Shown one piece after another: positions 25,863 through 33,479 of a stretch of 53,182 nucleotides of DNA. The stretch's first letter is position 1, and the number at the start of each line of letters is the position of its first letter. The stretch covers positions 1-53,182 of the forward strand of contig CAMYKY010000006.1 in NCBI GenBank assembly GCA_947259165.1, given 5' to 3'. The notes beneath the pieces were generated by a model. The model made no database searches. It had not been told where the DNA came from and saw only the letters and a list, made by a program, of their open reading frames with translations. This DNA comes from an uncultured Acidobacteriota bacterium (GTDB lineage Bacteria; Acidobacteriota; Vicinamibacteria; Marinacidobacterales; SMYC01). The translations under genes and the position numbers were made by a program.

Positions 25863-26378
25863 TTATTCGGTGCCCGATCTCAAGAGCCGCTCCAGCTCAT
25901 CTCGCCAGTTGACGACGACCTGGATCCTCGGAGTGTCGCTCTCAATCGGCTCGGCGAGAACAAGGAACGTCTCACCATCCGGAGTGACGTCGTACTGGGC
26001 ATTCGGACCCCGCCTGAGCTCGTAGCCAGGGTTGTCGAACACGACGCTCGGCTCACCTACGCGACGGGTCCCCTCCAACGAAACCTCGACGCGCTTCAAG
26101 CGGTCACCGCTACTGAAAAAGATCTGCCCACCGTTGGGAGACCACAGCGGCGCGGTACCGGGCGCGACGTAAGTACTTTCTTCGGTCCCGTCGACGCGCT
26201 TCAAGTACACATCGGTCGAGCCGCGCTCACTCGACACATGAACGATCCACTCGCCGTCGGGAGAAAACTGCGCGGCCTGATGGTTGACCTCGCGTCGTGA
26301 CAAAAGCGTCGGCTCTCTCGCCGCGTCCAATTCCATGCTGCCGCTCGTGAGTCGCGCAGCAACACCTGCCCCATCCAC
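25863..26378 (-). pseudogene. C-terminal fragment of a PD40/WD40-like protein, probably a Ser/Thr kinase
   Basis: The 171-residue frame contains TolB/PD40-type beta-propeller blades: AAQFSPDGEWIVHVSSERG, then APLWSPNGGQIFFSSGD, then AQYDVTPDGETFLVLAE. It ends with RIQVVVNWRDELERL. That ending is typical of the large PD40-repeat proteins, often with an N-terminal Ser/Thr kinase domain, common in Acidobacteria. Such proteins are 800-900 residues long; here only the last blades remain, and no kinase or further propeller sequence is upstream. It is therefore best read as the 3' remnant of a deleted gene. Confidence 0.65.
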
Positions 26379-26437
26379 AGGCTGGCGGATGAGGTGTGTA
26401 GACGCATGCCCGTTAAGGCCGTTTGGTCGCCTCCGCC

Positions 26438-26848
26438 TCAGGGCTCGAGGATCGTGAGCCAGTCCATGCGTCCGAAATGCTTCTTGTCATAGGTCACAAT
26501 CTGCATGGTATTCGCTCCTCTGAGCATCACGCCGTGATAAGCGTCGATGAAGTCGACGTTTTTCACTACGTACAAATCGAGGGCTTCGAGTACTGTCGAA
26601 CTCGCCTCACAATGGAGGTTCGGCGTATTGAGGATCTTTCCGATCTTTTCGGCAATATCATCTTTCGCCAGCCGATAGAACGACTCGAGCGTCCAGACGA
26701 TCTCGGCGACGACCAGCAGACTCGTCTCGAGCGTCACTTCGCCGGCAACCGCTTTTTTGAAAAGCGCTTCCGCCCGTCTCGCTTTCGCGGGATCATCGTT
26801 CGTCAGGAAACGAAGGAAGACGTTCGTATCAACGAAAAGCTCAGCCAT
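26438..26848 (-). CDS. vapC: PIN-domain toxin (VapC-like ribonuclease)
   Basis: A 136-residue PIN-domain protein, expected to be a Mg2+-dependent ribonuclease toxin. The acidic active-site residues are visible: D7 in LFVDTNVFLRFL, E41 and E49 in the VTLETSLLVVAEIVW block, and D99 and D102 in NVDFIDAYHG. The ATG at 26848 is chosen because the PIN fold starts four residues on, and it lies inside the antitoxin gene, an 8-bp overlap. The pair is a standard type II toxin-antitoxin operon; the antitoxin normally binds and silences the toxin and represses the promoter. Confidence 0.9.
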   Translation of the reverse strand: MAELFVDTNVFLRFLTNDDPAKARRAEALFKKAVAGEVTLETSLLVVAEIVWTLESFYRLAKDDIAEKIGKILNTPNLHCEASSTVLEALDLYVVKNVDFIDAYHGVMLRGANTMQIVTYDKKHFGRMDWLTILEP

Positions 26849-27092
26849 CACCCGCGACCTTCGAAGCGACCTTCTTCTTCGTGGCCTCGCGGATCTTCTC
26901 GAAGCTCTCGGGTCGTTTTGAAGCTTTGACCGACCCACGCAACTCGAGGATGTTCCCACGGAGCACCTTGAGAACAATCTCCTCGCCGCGTCGAACAAAA
27001 AAAACTCGATCTCCCTCCGCGAGGCCGAGCGCGTCTCGGATCTCTTTCGGAATCGTGACTTGGCCCTTTCGGGTAATCGTGGATGTGGACAT
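26841..27092 (-). CDS. vapB: AbrB/MazE-fold antitoxin (VapB-like)
   Basis: An 83-residue antitoxin. The N-terminal swapped-hairpin DNA-binding domain is clear: TITRKGQVTIPKEIRDALGL, then GDRVFFVRRGEEIVLKV. The C-terminal half is Lys/Arg-rich and should wrap the PIN toxin. It overlaps the toxin gene by 8 bp and should repress the shared promoter upstream of 27092. A GTAGGA ribosome binding site candidate lies directly before the ATG. Confidence 0.9.
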   Translation of the reverse strand: MSTSTITRKGQVTIPKEIRDALGLAEGDRVFFVRRGEEIVLKVLRGNILELRGSVKASKRPESFEKIREATKKKVASKVAGDG

Positions 27093-27250
27093 TCCTACTC
27101 TGGAATTATCTCCTTACTTACTACGAACAATCTTACCACAATTCAATCTGGGCTCGCACGAGCGCATCGACTCTCGTCACTATTCGCTCACTCGGTTCTG
27201 GTAGTATCTCGCTCTCGAACCCACGGTGCTCGAGCTAGGAAAGGGACCTC

Positions 27251-28195
27251 GTGAAAAGAACAAGACCCATCGAATCTATCTTGGTTGCCATTTCTTGGTG
27301 CTTGCTGGCAACGCTAGCTCGGCCCGCGCTTGCGGAAACGCACGACGTCGAGATGCCCTCTGGAGCCAACTACGACCGCGCAGCGTTCCGACTTTGGCTT
27401 CCCGATGACGTCGAGACCGCGCGAGCGATCCTCGTCCTCGTACCCGGCTCGAATGGTGACGGCAGAGATCAAGTCGAGACTCCTCTCTGGCAGCAATTCG
27501 CGACGCGCCACCACCTCGCTCTCGTCGGCGTCCAGCTCACCGACAAGAAGCACGAGCACCTGTTCATCGAGCACTACATCAACGTCAGCCGAGGCAGCGG
27601 CCAGACTTTTCTCGACGCCCTCAACCGTCTCGGAGAGATAGCCGGTCATGCCGAAATCGCGAGCGCGCCGTTCCTTTTGTGGGGCATGTCGGCCGGCGGC
27701 GAGTTCAACTATGAGATGGCGTTGTGGAAGCCGGAGCGAGTCCTCGGATTCGTCGTGAACAAAGGCGGAATCTACTACTCGGCACTCGCGTCCCCGGAAG
27801 CGCGCCAGGTACCGGGCTTGTTCTTCATCGGCGAAGACGACCTCGCGTTTCGTAATGACATCATCCGCGGGATCTACTCGATCAACCGAAGGGCACGGTC
27901 GTTGTGGGCGCTGGTGGTGGAGCCCGGCGTCGCTCACAAGGTAGCGCGCTCCCAAGATATGGCCGTGATGTTCTACGAAGACCTCTTGAAATTGCGCCTG
28001 CCGGCAGCAACGGGTGGGACCGCATTGCGCGCCCTGGAGCTCGGCGACGGTTTCTTTTGCGATCCAACGTCGAACCCCTCGAATCAATGCATTGCCGCTG
28101 CAGGCGCTTCGGAGCAAAAGACCCCCACTGCCTGGCTTCCGACGGAGAGACTGGCTCAAGCGTGGAAAGCCGTGACCACCGGGGCGCCCTTCTGA
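27251..28195 (+). CDS. Secreted alpha/beta hydrolase-like protein
   Basis: A 314-residue exported protein. The N-terminus is a signal peptide (ILVAISWCLLATLARPALA). The alpha/beta hydrolase core starts with AILVLVPGSNGDGRDQ, where an oxyanion-hole loop is expected. The nucleophile elbow is GMSAGGEF with S147. FFIGEDDLAFRN and VEPGVAHKVARSQ carry the candidate acid and histidine, as in the poly(3-hydroxybutyrate) depolymerase/dienelactone hydrolase group. The C-terminal 60 residues include two cysteines (FFCDPTSNPSNQCIA) that may form a disulfide. GAAAGGGA lies before the GTG start. It is followed 33 bp later by the radical-SAM-like gene. Confidence 0.8.
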   Translation: MKRTRPIESILVAISWCLLATLARPALAETHDVEMPSGANYDRAAFRLWLPDDVETARAILVLVPGSNGDGRDQVETPLWQQFATRHHLALVGVQLTDKKHEHLFIEHYINVSRGSGQTFLDALNRLGEIAGHAEIASAPFLLWGMSAGGEFNYEMALWKPERVLGFVVNKGGIYYSALASPEARQVPGLFFIGEDDLAFRNDIIRGIYSINRRARSLWALVVEPGVAHKVARSQDMAVMFYEDLLKLRLPAATGGTALRALELGDGFFCDPTSNPSNQCIAAAGASEQKTPTAWLPTERLAQAWKAVTTGAPF

Positions 28196-28228
28196 TGGTC
28201 GCGGGAAGTTCACGCTAGAATACGGCAC

Positions 28229-29317
28229 ATGAGCCAAGACCCCACGTTCCGGATTCTCGGCAACGCCCCGTCGGATCGCAGCGAGCGCTATGAGGCGTAC
28301 CGGCGTGAGTGGGATCGGCGCGGCACGGAGCTCGATGGCTCCGATCATCCTGTTCACGTCGATCTGGAGTCCGTAGCGGTTTGCGATCTTCGCTGCGGGA
28401 GCTCCGAAGAAGATCCCAATGGGTTTTGTCAGATCTGGACCCACGAGCATATCCGGAAGCTCGGGTTCAACGAGCACACCTATCAAAAAGGCTACATGGA
28501 CCCGAGAATCTACACGGTCCTATTGAATCAGTGCGCCGATATGGGCGTGAGCTCCATCAAGCTCAACTATCGCGGGGAGCCTTCGCTCCATCCCGAAATC
28601 GTGTCGTTCGTGCGTCAAGCAAGCGACCTCGGCTTCCCCGACATCATGATGAACACCAATGGCAACGGCGGAGCGCGCACTTACCCGGAGCTTTTTGCCG
28701 AGCTCGTCGAGGCGGGCATTACCGACTTGATGTTCTCGGTCGATGCGGCAGATGCCGAAAGCTATGCCAAACAGCGCGTTGGCGGTGAGTGGGATATCTT
28801 GTTGCACTCGGTAAACTCCGCGGTCACAGCGCGCGCTGAGGGCAAGAGTGCTCCGGACTGTCGTATTCGCGCATCGGTGGTTCGGACGTTCCTGAATGCC
28901 GCCGATGTCGACAGCGGGCGCATGGAAGCGTTCTGGAAGAACGAGATGGGGGTCGATTGGATGTCCATCAGCGAGTGCTACTTCCCCGCAGGCGCCACCC
29001 ACCAATGGAAAGCCGCAGAGTGGGCTTCGTTGAGCGCCGCCGAGTTCCAGTGCCCAGATCCGTTCCGGCGCATGGTCGTGACTTGGGACGGCAAACACAC
29101 GATGCCGTGTTGCCAGGGTTTTACGCTCGAGATCGATGGCGGCGAGGTCGTCTCCGGCGCCCAGAGTATTCGAGAGGCGTGGACGAGCCAGAATTTCGAT
29201 CGGCTTCGAAACGCCCATCGCGATCGCACCTGGGACAAGGACGGCAAAGAAGGCGAGCCCATCTGCCGCAACTGTGCCGTGACCAAAAAGCCGACCCCCA
29301 TCGCCGTCGAAGTCTAA
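28229..29317 (+). CDS. Radical-SAM/SPASM-like protein with non-standard cysteine spacing
   Basis: A 362-residue protein with the layout of a radical-SAM TIM barrel plus a C-terminal SPASM-like domain. After the first strand (HVDLESVAVCDLRC) the cluster cysteines read C52-x3-C56-x10-C67, instead of the usual Cx3Cx2C. The second strand block SSIKLNYRGEPSLHPE matches the SAM-contacting GGEP-like motif, and IMMNTNGNG fits strand 3. The C-terminal half has C275, C294, C295, C346 and C349 around WDGKHTMPCC and ICRNCA, as in auxiliary Fe-S cluster domains. The reaction is unknown. It lies 33 bp after the secreted hydrolase, so co-transcription is possible. Confidence 0.72.
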   Translation: MSQDPTFRILGNAPSDRSERYEAYRREWDRRGTELDGSDHPVHVDLESVAVCDLRCGSSEEDPNGFCQIWTHEHIRKLGFNEHTYQKGYMDPRIYTVLLNQCADMGVSSIKLNYRGEPSLHPEIVSFVRQASDLGFPDIMMNTNGNGGARTYPELFAELVEAGITDLMFSVDAADAESYAKQRVGGEWDILLHSVNSAVTARAEGKSAPDCRIRASVVRTFLNAADVDSGRMEAFWKNEMGVDWMSISECYFPAGATHQWKAAEWASLSAAEFQCPDPFRRMVVTWDGKHTMPCCQGFTLEIDGGEVVSGAQSIREAWTSQNFDRLRNAHRDRTWDKDGKEGEPICRNCAVTKKPTPIAVEV

Positions 29318-29758
29318 TTGCACTTCGCCGTCGTCTCATTCCTACTCCTACAGGCTCTCGCTCCCTGGAGCGAAGTCCGGCTCGACATCCACTTCGCTTC
29401 GATGTTCTTCCACCGTACCGAGAGCCCACGGAGAAACTCGACGTCGAAGCCTTCGAGCCCAGCCGACGCGATCAAATCGTTCTCGAGCACAATCCGGAGG
29501 CGTACCCCAATTTCGAGATTAGAAACATCACTGCAAACGGAGAATTCTGGACAGGCCAAGACGTCGCGACCCGACAACAGGTCCCGGCGCTCGCGACCCT
29601 CAACGACGAGGACTACCCATCGGAGAACCTGTGGTGTCTTTCGTTTCGTCTCCGCTGTCGAGCCCGGCGGAGCGTCTTACCACGCCATCATCGTGACCGA
29701 CGACGACGAAAGTGGTCGAGTCAAAGCCGACCACGGCCCGTACTCTAGTGGACGCTAG
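29318..29758 (+). pseudogene. Frameshifted small secreted protein
   Basis: Protein-like sequence runs through this stretch but changes frame twice. The first frame gives a signal-like start (HFAVVSFLLLQALAPWSE), beginning directly after the radical-SAM gene stop. A second frame carries the clear protein segment EPTEKLDVEAFEPSRRDQIV through to NLWCLSFR. The first frame then resumes with EPGGASYHAIIVTDDDESG and stops at 29758. The product would be about 146 residues. I do not recognise the family. The two shifts cancel, so this may be one decayed gene or two indel errors in the assembly. Confidence 0.45.
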
Positions 29759-30012
29759 CCAACCGTTTTCCTGGCGCGTTTCTTTCTCGCCCAAAATTTC
29801 CGAAAGTTCGCTTCCTCCCAACACTCGCGAAGCTCTTGCGCGGCCTCGATAGATCGATGCTTGTGCACACCAGGCGGAAAGCCACGGGCAGAGATCCGAT
29901 CCGCGAAATCCCAGACTCGAGCGATGGCGTGCAGCAGCGACGGATCGTCACTCGATCGCCAGAGCGAGTCCTCCATATCCTGTAGCTTGCGAAATTTTCG
30001 GACCGGCATCAT
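29755..30012 (-). CDS. Small basic protein partnered with a nucleotidyltransferase
   Basis: An 85-residue protein with no recognised domain. It is helical and charged: MPVRKFRKLQDMEDSLWRSS, a central ARVWDFADRISARGF, and a Lys/Arg-rich tail ending KKRARKTVG. Its ATG overlaps the TGA of the nucleotidyltransferase gene as ATGA, so the two are co-translated. This two-gene order resembles toxin-antitoxin pairs built on AbiEii-like nucleotidyltransferases, but which gene would be toxin and which antitoxin cannot be read from sequence. Confidence 0.6.
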   Translation of the reverse strand: MMPVRKFRKLQDMEDSLWRSSDDPSLLHAIARVWDFADRISARGFPPGVHKHRSIEAAQELRECWEEANFRKFWARKKRARKTVG

Positions 30013-30533
30013 TGGTCCTCGATTTTGAACCGACGCCGGAGCACTTCGGCGTCCCCCCAATGCTTTGGCCTCACCGTGTCTTTTTCCATCCAGTAGAGCA
30101 TCTCTGGAGTCGCGACGTTAACGATCAAGTCGTCAAACTCGAGACGCTGGGACAGGATGTCCTCGTAGCGAAAAGCCTCTCCTAAGTGCGTCAGAATGTC
30201 GACGTAGAACGTTCCCTCTGGGGGCACATATTGTACAGCCGGGTAATCCCCGAGTAGATCCTCGGAAGTGATCTCTTCGATGCTGGAGTCGTCGGGAAAC
30301 ACTGATCGAAGCGCCGTCCTGAGGCGCTCTATGTTGTCGGCCTCCGGTGCGACGAAAATGTCGAGGTCTTCAGTGGCACGAGGGAGGCCGAGCAAATTAA
30401 TGGCGACGGCGCCAAATACGACATACCGAACCTCTTCTCGCTCCAATGCCGCGAGCACGTTCTTGACCGCCTCGAAATCCTTTCGTAGTTCTGTTCTACA
30501 CAGCCCACGCGATCGAGTCTTGCCCGGAGCCAA
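30009..30533 (-). CDS. AbiEii-like nucleotidyltransferase
   Basis: A protein of about 174 residues with a minimal nucleotidyltransferase fold. The core begins FEAVKNVLAALEREEVRYVV, followed by GAVAINLLGLPRATEDLDIF, where the two aspartates of DLDIF would bind metal. Later acidic residues in FYVDILTHLG fit the third metal ligand. The family includes AbiEii/AbiGii-type toxins. The start is uncertain: TTG at 30533 is a compromise, CTG at 30503 is closer to the fold, and ATG at 30596 would make the protein span a stretch that looks like intergenic repeat. It overlaps its small partner by 4 bp. Confidence 0.72.
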   Translation of the reverse strand: MAPGKTRSRGLCRTELRKDFEAVKNVLAALEREEVRYVVFGAVAINLLGLPRATEDLDIFVAPEADNIERLRTALRSVFPDDSSIEEITSEDLLGDYPAVQYVPPEGTFYVDILTHLGEAFRYEDILSQRLEFDDLIVNVATPEMLYWMEKDTVRPKHWGDAEVLRRRFKIEDQ

Positions 30534-30604
30534 GGAAGCCCGGCGCGGAACCTTTGTGTCCCTTTGTGACTCCGTGGTGAGCGTGTCTGCTATCATTTCG
30601 AGGT

Positions 30605-31540
30605 TTGAGTTTCGCGACTGCAGCCGTCCTGTCACTGATCGGGCTCGTGGCGTTGACCGTCGGGGCGGAGTGGCTGGTGCGCGGCGCCTCGCGGCTCGCC
30701 GCGCAGTTCGGGATCAGCCCTCTCGCCATCGGATTGACGGTCGTCGCCTACGGAACGTCGGCGCCGGAGATCGTGGCCAGCCTCGTCGCGGCGGCGGCCG
30801 GCTACCCGGAGATGACGGTTGGGAACGTCCTGGGCAGCAACATTGCCAATGTTGGACTCATCCTCGGCGCGACGGCAGTTTTGACACCTCTCGCGATTGC
30901 GCCGGCGGTGTTGCGCCGCGAGCTTCCGTTCCTGGTCGGCGTGACGCTTCTTCTTGCTTTTTTCGCATACCGTCTCGAGATTGGGCGCGGCGTCGGCCTC
31001 ACGTTCATCGGTCTCATGATCCTGTTCAACACGCTGTCGCTACGTTGGGCCCGCGCGGACGGGAACACCTCGGCGAGCCCGCGACCACCCGACGAGAGTC
31101 TGTCGCGAAGCTCGGTGCTGACGATCGTGGGGCTCGGCCTTCTTCTCGGCGGCGCGCAGCTTCTCGTTGCCGGCGCCGTCTCGATCGCGCGCGCCGTCGG
31201 TCTGTCCGAGTTCATCATCGGGGTGACCCTCGTCGCCATCGGCACGTCCCTCCCCGAGTTGGCAACTTCCGTCGTGGCCGGCTTGAAAGGGCAAACCGAT
31301 CTCGTCATCGGCGCCATCGTGGGGAGCAACGTCTTCAACATTCTCGGAGCTCTGGGACTCTCAACGATTATCCAACCCATCCACATCGACCCAGCGCTTC
31401 TGCGCTTCGAGTTTCCGGCTCTGATGGCGTTTACCCTCGCGACAGCGATTTTTCTCTACACGGGGAAACGACTGGTTCGATGGGAGGGCGCTTTTCTTCT
31501 CGGCGGGTACGCTGCGTTCATCGCGTTGGTATTTCGATAA
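30605..31540 (+). CDS. Na+/Ca2+ exchanger-type (CaCA) antiporter
   Basis: A 311-residue inner-membrane cation antiporter of the CaCA family, YrbG-like. It has about ten hydrophobic segments in two inverted halves. The alpha-repeats are VVAYGTSAPEIVASLVAAAA and VAIGTSLPELATSVVAGLKG, each with the conserved acidic residue for cation binding, followed by GNVLGSNIANVGLILG and GAIVGSNVFNILGALG. It probably exports Ca2+ in exchange for Na+ or H+. The TTG start has GAGG only 1 nt away, which is too close, so the true start may lie slightly downstream. Confidence 0.92.
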   Translation: MSFATAAVLSLIGLVALTVGAEWLVRGASRLAAQFGISPLAIGLTVVAYGTSAPEIVASLVAAAAGYPEMTVGNVLGSNIANVGLILGATAVLTPLAIAPAVLRRELPFLVGVTLLLAFFAYRLEIGRGVGLTFIGLMILFNTLSLRWARADGNTSASPRPPDESLSRSSVLTIVGLGLLLGGAQLLVAGAVSIARAVGLSEFIIGVTLVAIGTSLPELATSVVAGLKGQTDLVIGAIVGSNVFNILGALGLSTIIQPIHIDPALLRFEFPALMAFTLATAIFLYTGKRLVRWEGAFLLGGYAAFIALVFR

Positions 31541-31630
31541 TACCTCGACGATCCGTCCTGGCGCGGACGTGCCGGCCGCACGCGTGTTCTCGAAGCAGGA
31601 CGCCGTGAGTTGCCGGAATGTTTCCAGCTT

Positions 31631-32872
31631 TTAGTCGAGAGCCTCGAAGAGTTGGACGAGGCGTCCTCGTTCGTCGGCATGCTCCCAGTGCCAACGGCGT
31701 TTCGCAGCTTCCCAGGAGGCGTGGCGGCATCGTTCCCGAAACGCCCTATCCGTCGCGAGGCGTTTGATGCCCGCGGCGAGCGTATCGACATCACCGGGCA
31801 CGTAGCTGACCACGTCCTCTCGCAGCTCCTCGATAAGCGGGCGTTGCCCCTGAGTTTCGGTCATCACCAGCGCGAGCCCGCCGAGCATGTAGGTGAGTGC
31901 CTTGTTGGTGAGACAGATTTCACGGTTAACGCTCACCCCTTGCTCGGTTGCGAGGCCGACATCGTAGCCGGCGAGCCGGCTCACCATCTCGTCTGGTGGT
32001 GCCGGCTCGTGAAGGACGAGACGAAGCTCCGGCGCGTTCGCAGAGACGAACGTCTCGAGCTGCGCCACGAAGACTGGATCGGGATTGCCGCGCAGATGCA
32101 GCTCTGCCGGGGCGCCCGCGCGCCTCAACGCTTCGACGGCATCCTCGAGCCCGCGACCGCGACCGATCGTCTGGCTGAACCAATAGAGCTTCAACGCGTC
32201 GCGCGGTGTTGGAGTTTCCGGAGCGGCATCGGGCAACGGAAAGGTATTGTGGATCGTCACCGGGTCGACGCCGTAGCTCGAACGATAGGCGTCGGCAATC
32301 CCGACACTCGCGGCGGTGAGAAAACGGGCGCCTCCCAAAACTTCGGTCTCGACCCGCTCGATGATCTTGACGAGGTCGGGCTCGTCTGGATGATCGCCCG
32401 AATAGAAATCTTCCAAATCAAGCGCGTACTCCCGCCCGCTGCGTCGCGCGGCCTCGAACGTGGCGCCAATCCCGCCGACGGTGCCACCGTAGAAAAACTC
32501 CGCGTCGGTGGAAAACGCTGCGCGGACGAGCTCGTCGTGGACACGGGCGAGAGCCTTTGCCGCCAAAGCGAACGAGCGCATCGAGCCGAAGCGCGACAAC
32601 CCTCGAGCGAGTCGCTGCCTCACTCCGCTAGAGAAGTACGTCCACGGTGCGCCGCTTTTCGAATCGTCGACCACGCTCCACCTCCAACGATCGCCTCGTC
32701 GCTGCCGCAGGGTTTCATCGGCGGCGGCGGCCCATTGGGTGGCGCGAGTGCTGACGACGTGAACGTCGTGTCCTTCCTCGGCGAGCGCGTCGGCCGCCTT
32801 GAGCATGCGCGGGCACGTCGACAGGTGCCCTGCGGTAACGACGGCGACACGCTTTGCGCGGGCGCGAGTCAC
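31631..32872 (-). CDS. Family 4-like glycosyltransferase
   Basis: A 413-residue GT-B glycosyltransferase. The N-terminal Rossmann half starts VAVVTAGHLSTCPRMLKAAD, with a sugar-acceptor loop after it. The C-terminal nucleotide-sugar half includes LKLYWFSQTIGRGRGLEDAV, where GRGRG would contact phosphate, then YDVGLATEQGVSVNREICLT and NKALTYMLGGLALVMT, the region of the family's EX7E-like donor site. It probably adds a sugar to a surface glycan. The GTG start overlaps the stop of the upstream ligase relic as GTGA. The other genes in this cluster do not suggest a polysaccharide locus. Confidence 0.85.
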   Translation of the reverse strand: MTRARAKRVAVVTAGHLSTCPRMLKAADALAEEGHDVHVVSTRATQWAAAADETLRQRRGDRWRWSVVDDSKSGAPWTYFSSGVRQRLARGLSRFGSMRSFALAAKALARVHDELVRAAFSTDAEFFYGGTVGGIGATFEAARRSGREYALDLEDFYSGDHPDEPDLVKIIERVETEVLGGARFLTAASVGIADAYRSSYGVDPVTIHNTFPLPDAAPETPTPRDALKLYWFSQTIGRGRGLEDAVEALRRAGAPAELHLRGNPDPVFVAQLETFVSANAPELRLVLHEPAPPDEMVSRLAGYDVGLATEQGVSVNREICLTNKALTYMLGGLALVMTETQGQRPLIEELREDVVSYVPGDVDTLAAGIKRLATDRAFRERCRHASWEAAKRRWHWEHADERGRLVQLFEALD

Positions 32873-33479
32873 GGCGGTGTCACCATCGGAACGTTCACGG
32901 CGAGTTGGGCGGTGCGTCCGTCCTGATAGGTAATCTCGATCGTCACCAAAACCGAGTCGTCGTCACACATGACCTGCGGTGCGATCTCGTGCACATCCTC
33001 GGTGACGGTCTCCGGCTCTTCTGGAAAGTTGACGGTGAGACCCGTGGACAGCGCCGAGGATACGGACATCACCTGCTCACCCACCCACGCAAGCGGCAGG
33101 AACGAGACGAGCTCGTCATTCATGACCTTGTCCACTTGCTCCTGATCTTCGACAATGAGGAACTTCGCTGCTGCTGCGGATGCGATCGCTACCAGCTCAT
33201 CCCCCACAGAGTCCGGATACACGCCAACGGGAACCGCGCCGAGTGATTGTATGCCAGCTCGGTTTGAATCCATTCCGGACGGTTGTCCCCGACGAGAGCA
33301 ACCGTATCCCCTGAGTCGACTCCGATCGACTGCAGGTCGAGGCAGATCGACTTCACACGGTCGTGCACTTCGCTCCACGGCGAGCTCTGCCAGATTCCGA
33401 GAGATTTTTCGCGAAAGGCTGGTACCTCGGGTGAGGCGAGTGCGCGCGCGCACAAGAGCTTTGGATGGGTGTCGGTCAT
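32869..33479 (-). pseudogene. Long-chain acyl-CoA ligase relic (frameshift plus internal deletions)
   Basis: Three pieces of an AMP-dependent acyl-CoA ligase are joined. The N-terminal piece (from ATG 33479) reads FREKSLGIWQSSPWSEVHDR up to VALVGDNRPEWIQTELA. Near 33252 one base is missing and the frame changes, continuing IQSLGAVPVGVYPDSVGDEL to EDQEQVDKVM. At about 33120 it jumps to NDELVSFLPLAWVGEQVMSV, a later part of the family, so the P-loop is lost. At about 32968 it breaks again into 30 unrelated residues before the stop. Its ends overlap the flanking genes by 4 bp. No active enzyme can be made. Confidence 0.8.

Noticed and set aside
30534-30635. N-terminal extension of the nucleotidyltransferase to an ATG or beyond
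   Set aside because: The added residues come from ACAAAGGGACACAAAGG-type sequence that looks like intergenic repeat, and the extension would overlap the divergent antiporter start.
31610-32926. A 438-codon open frame on the plus strand
   Set aside because: It is antisense to the glycosyltransferase, whose motifs are plain, and shows no domain of its own.
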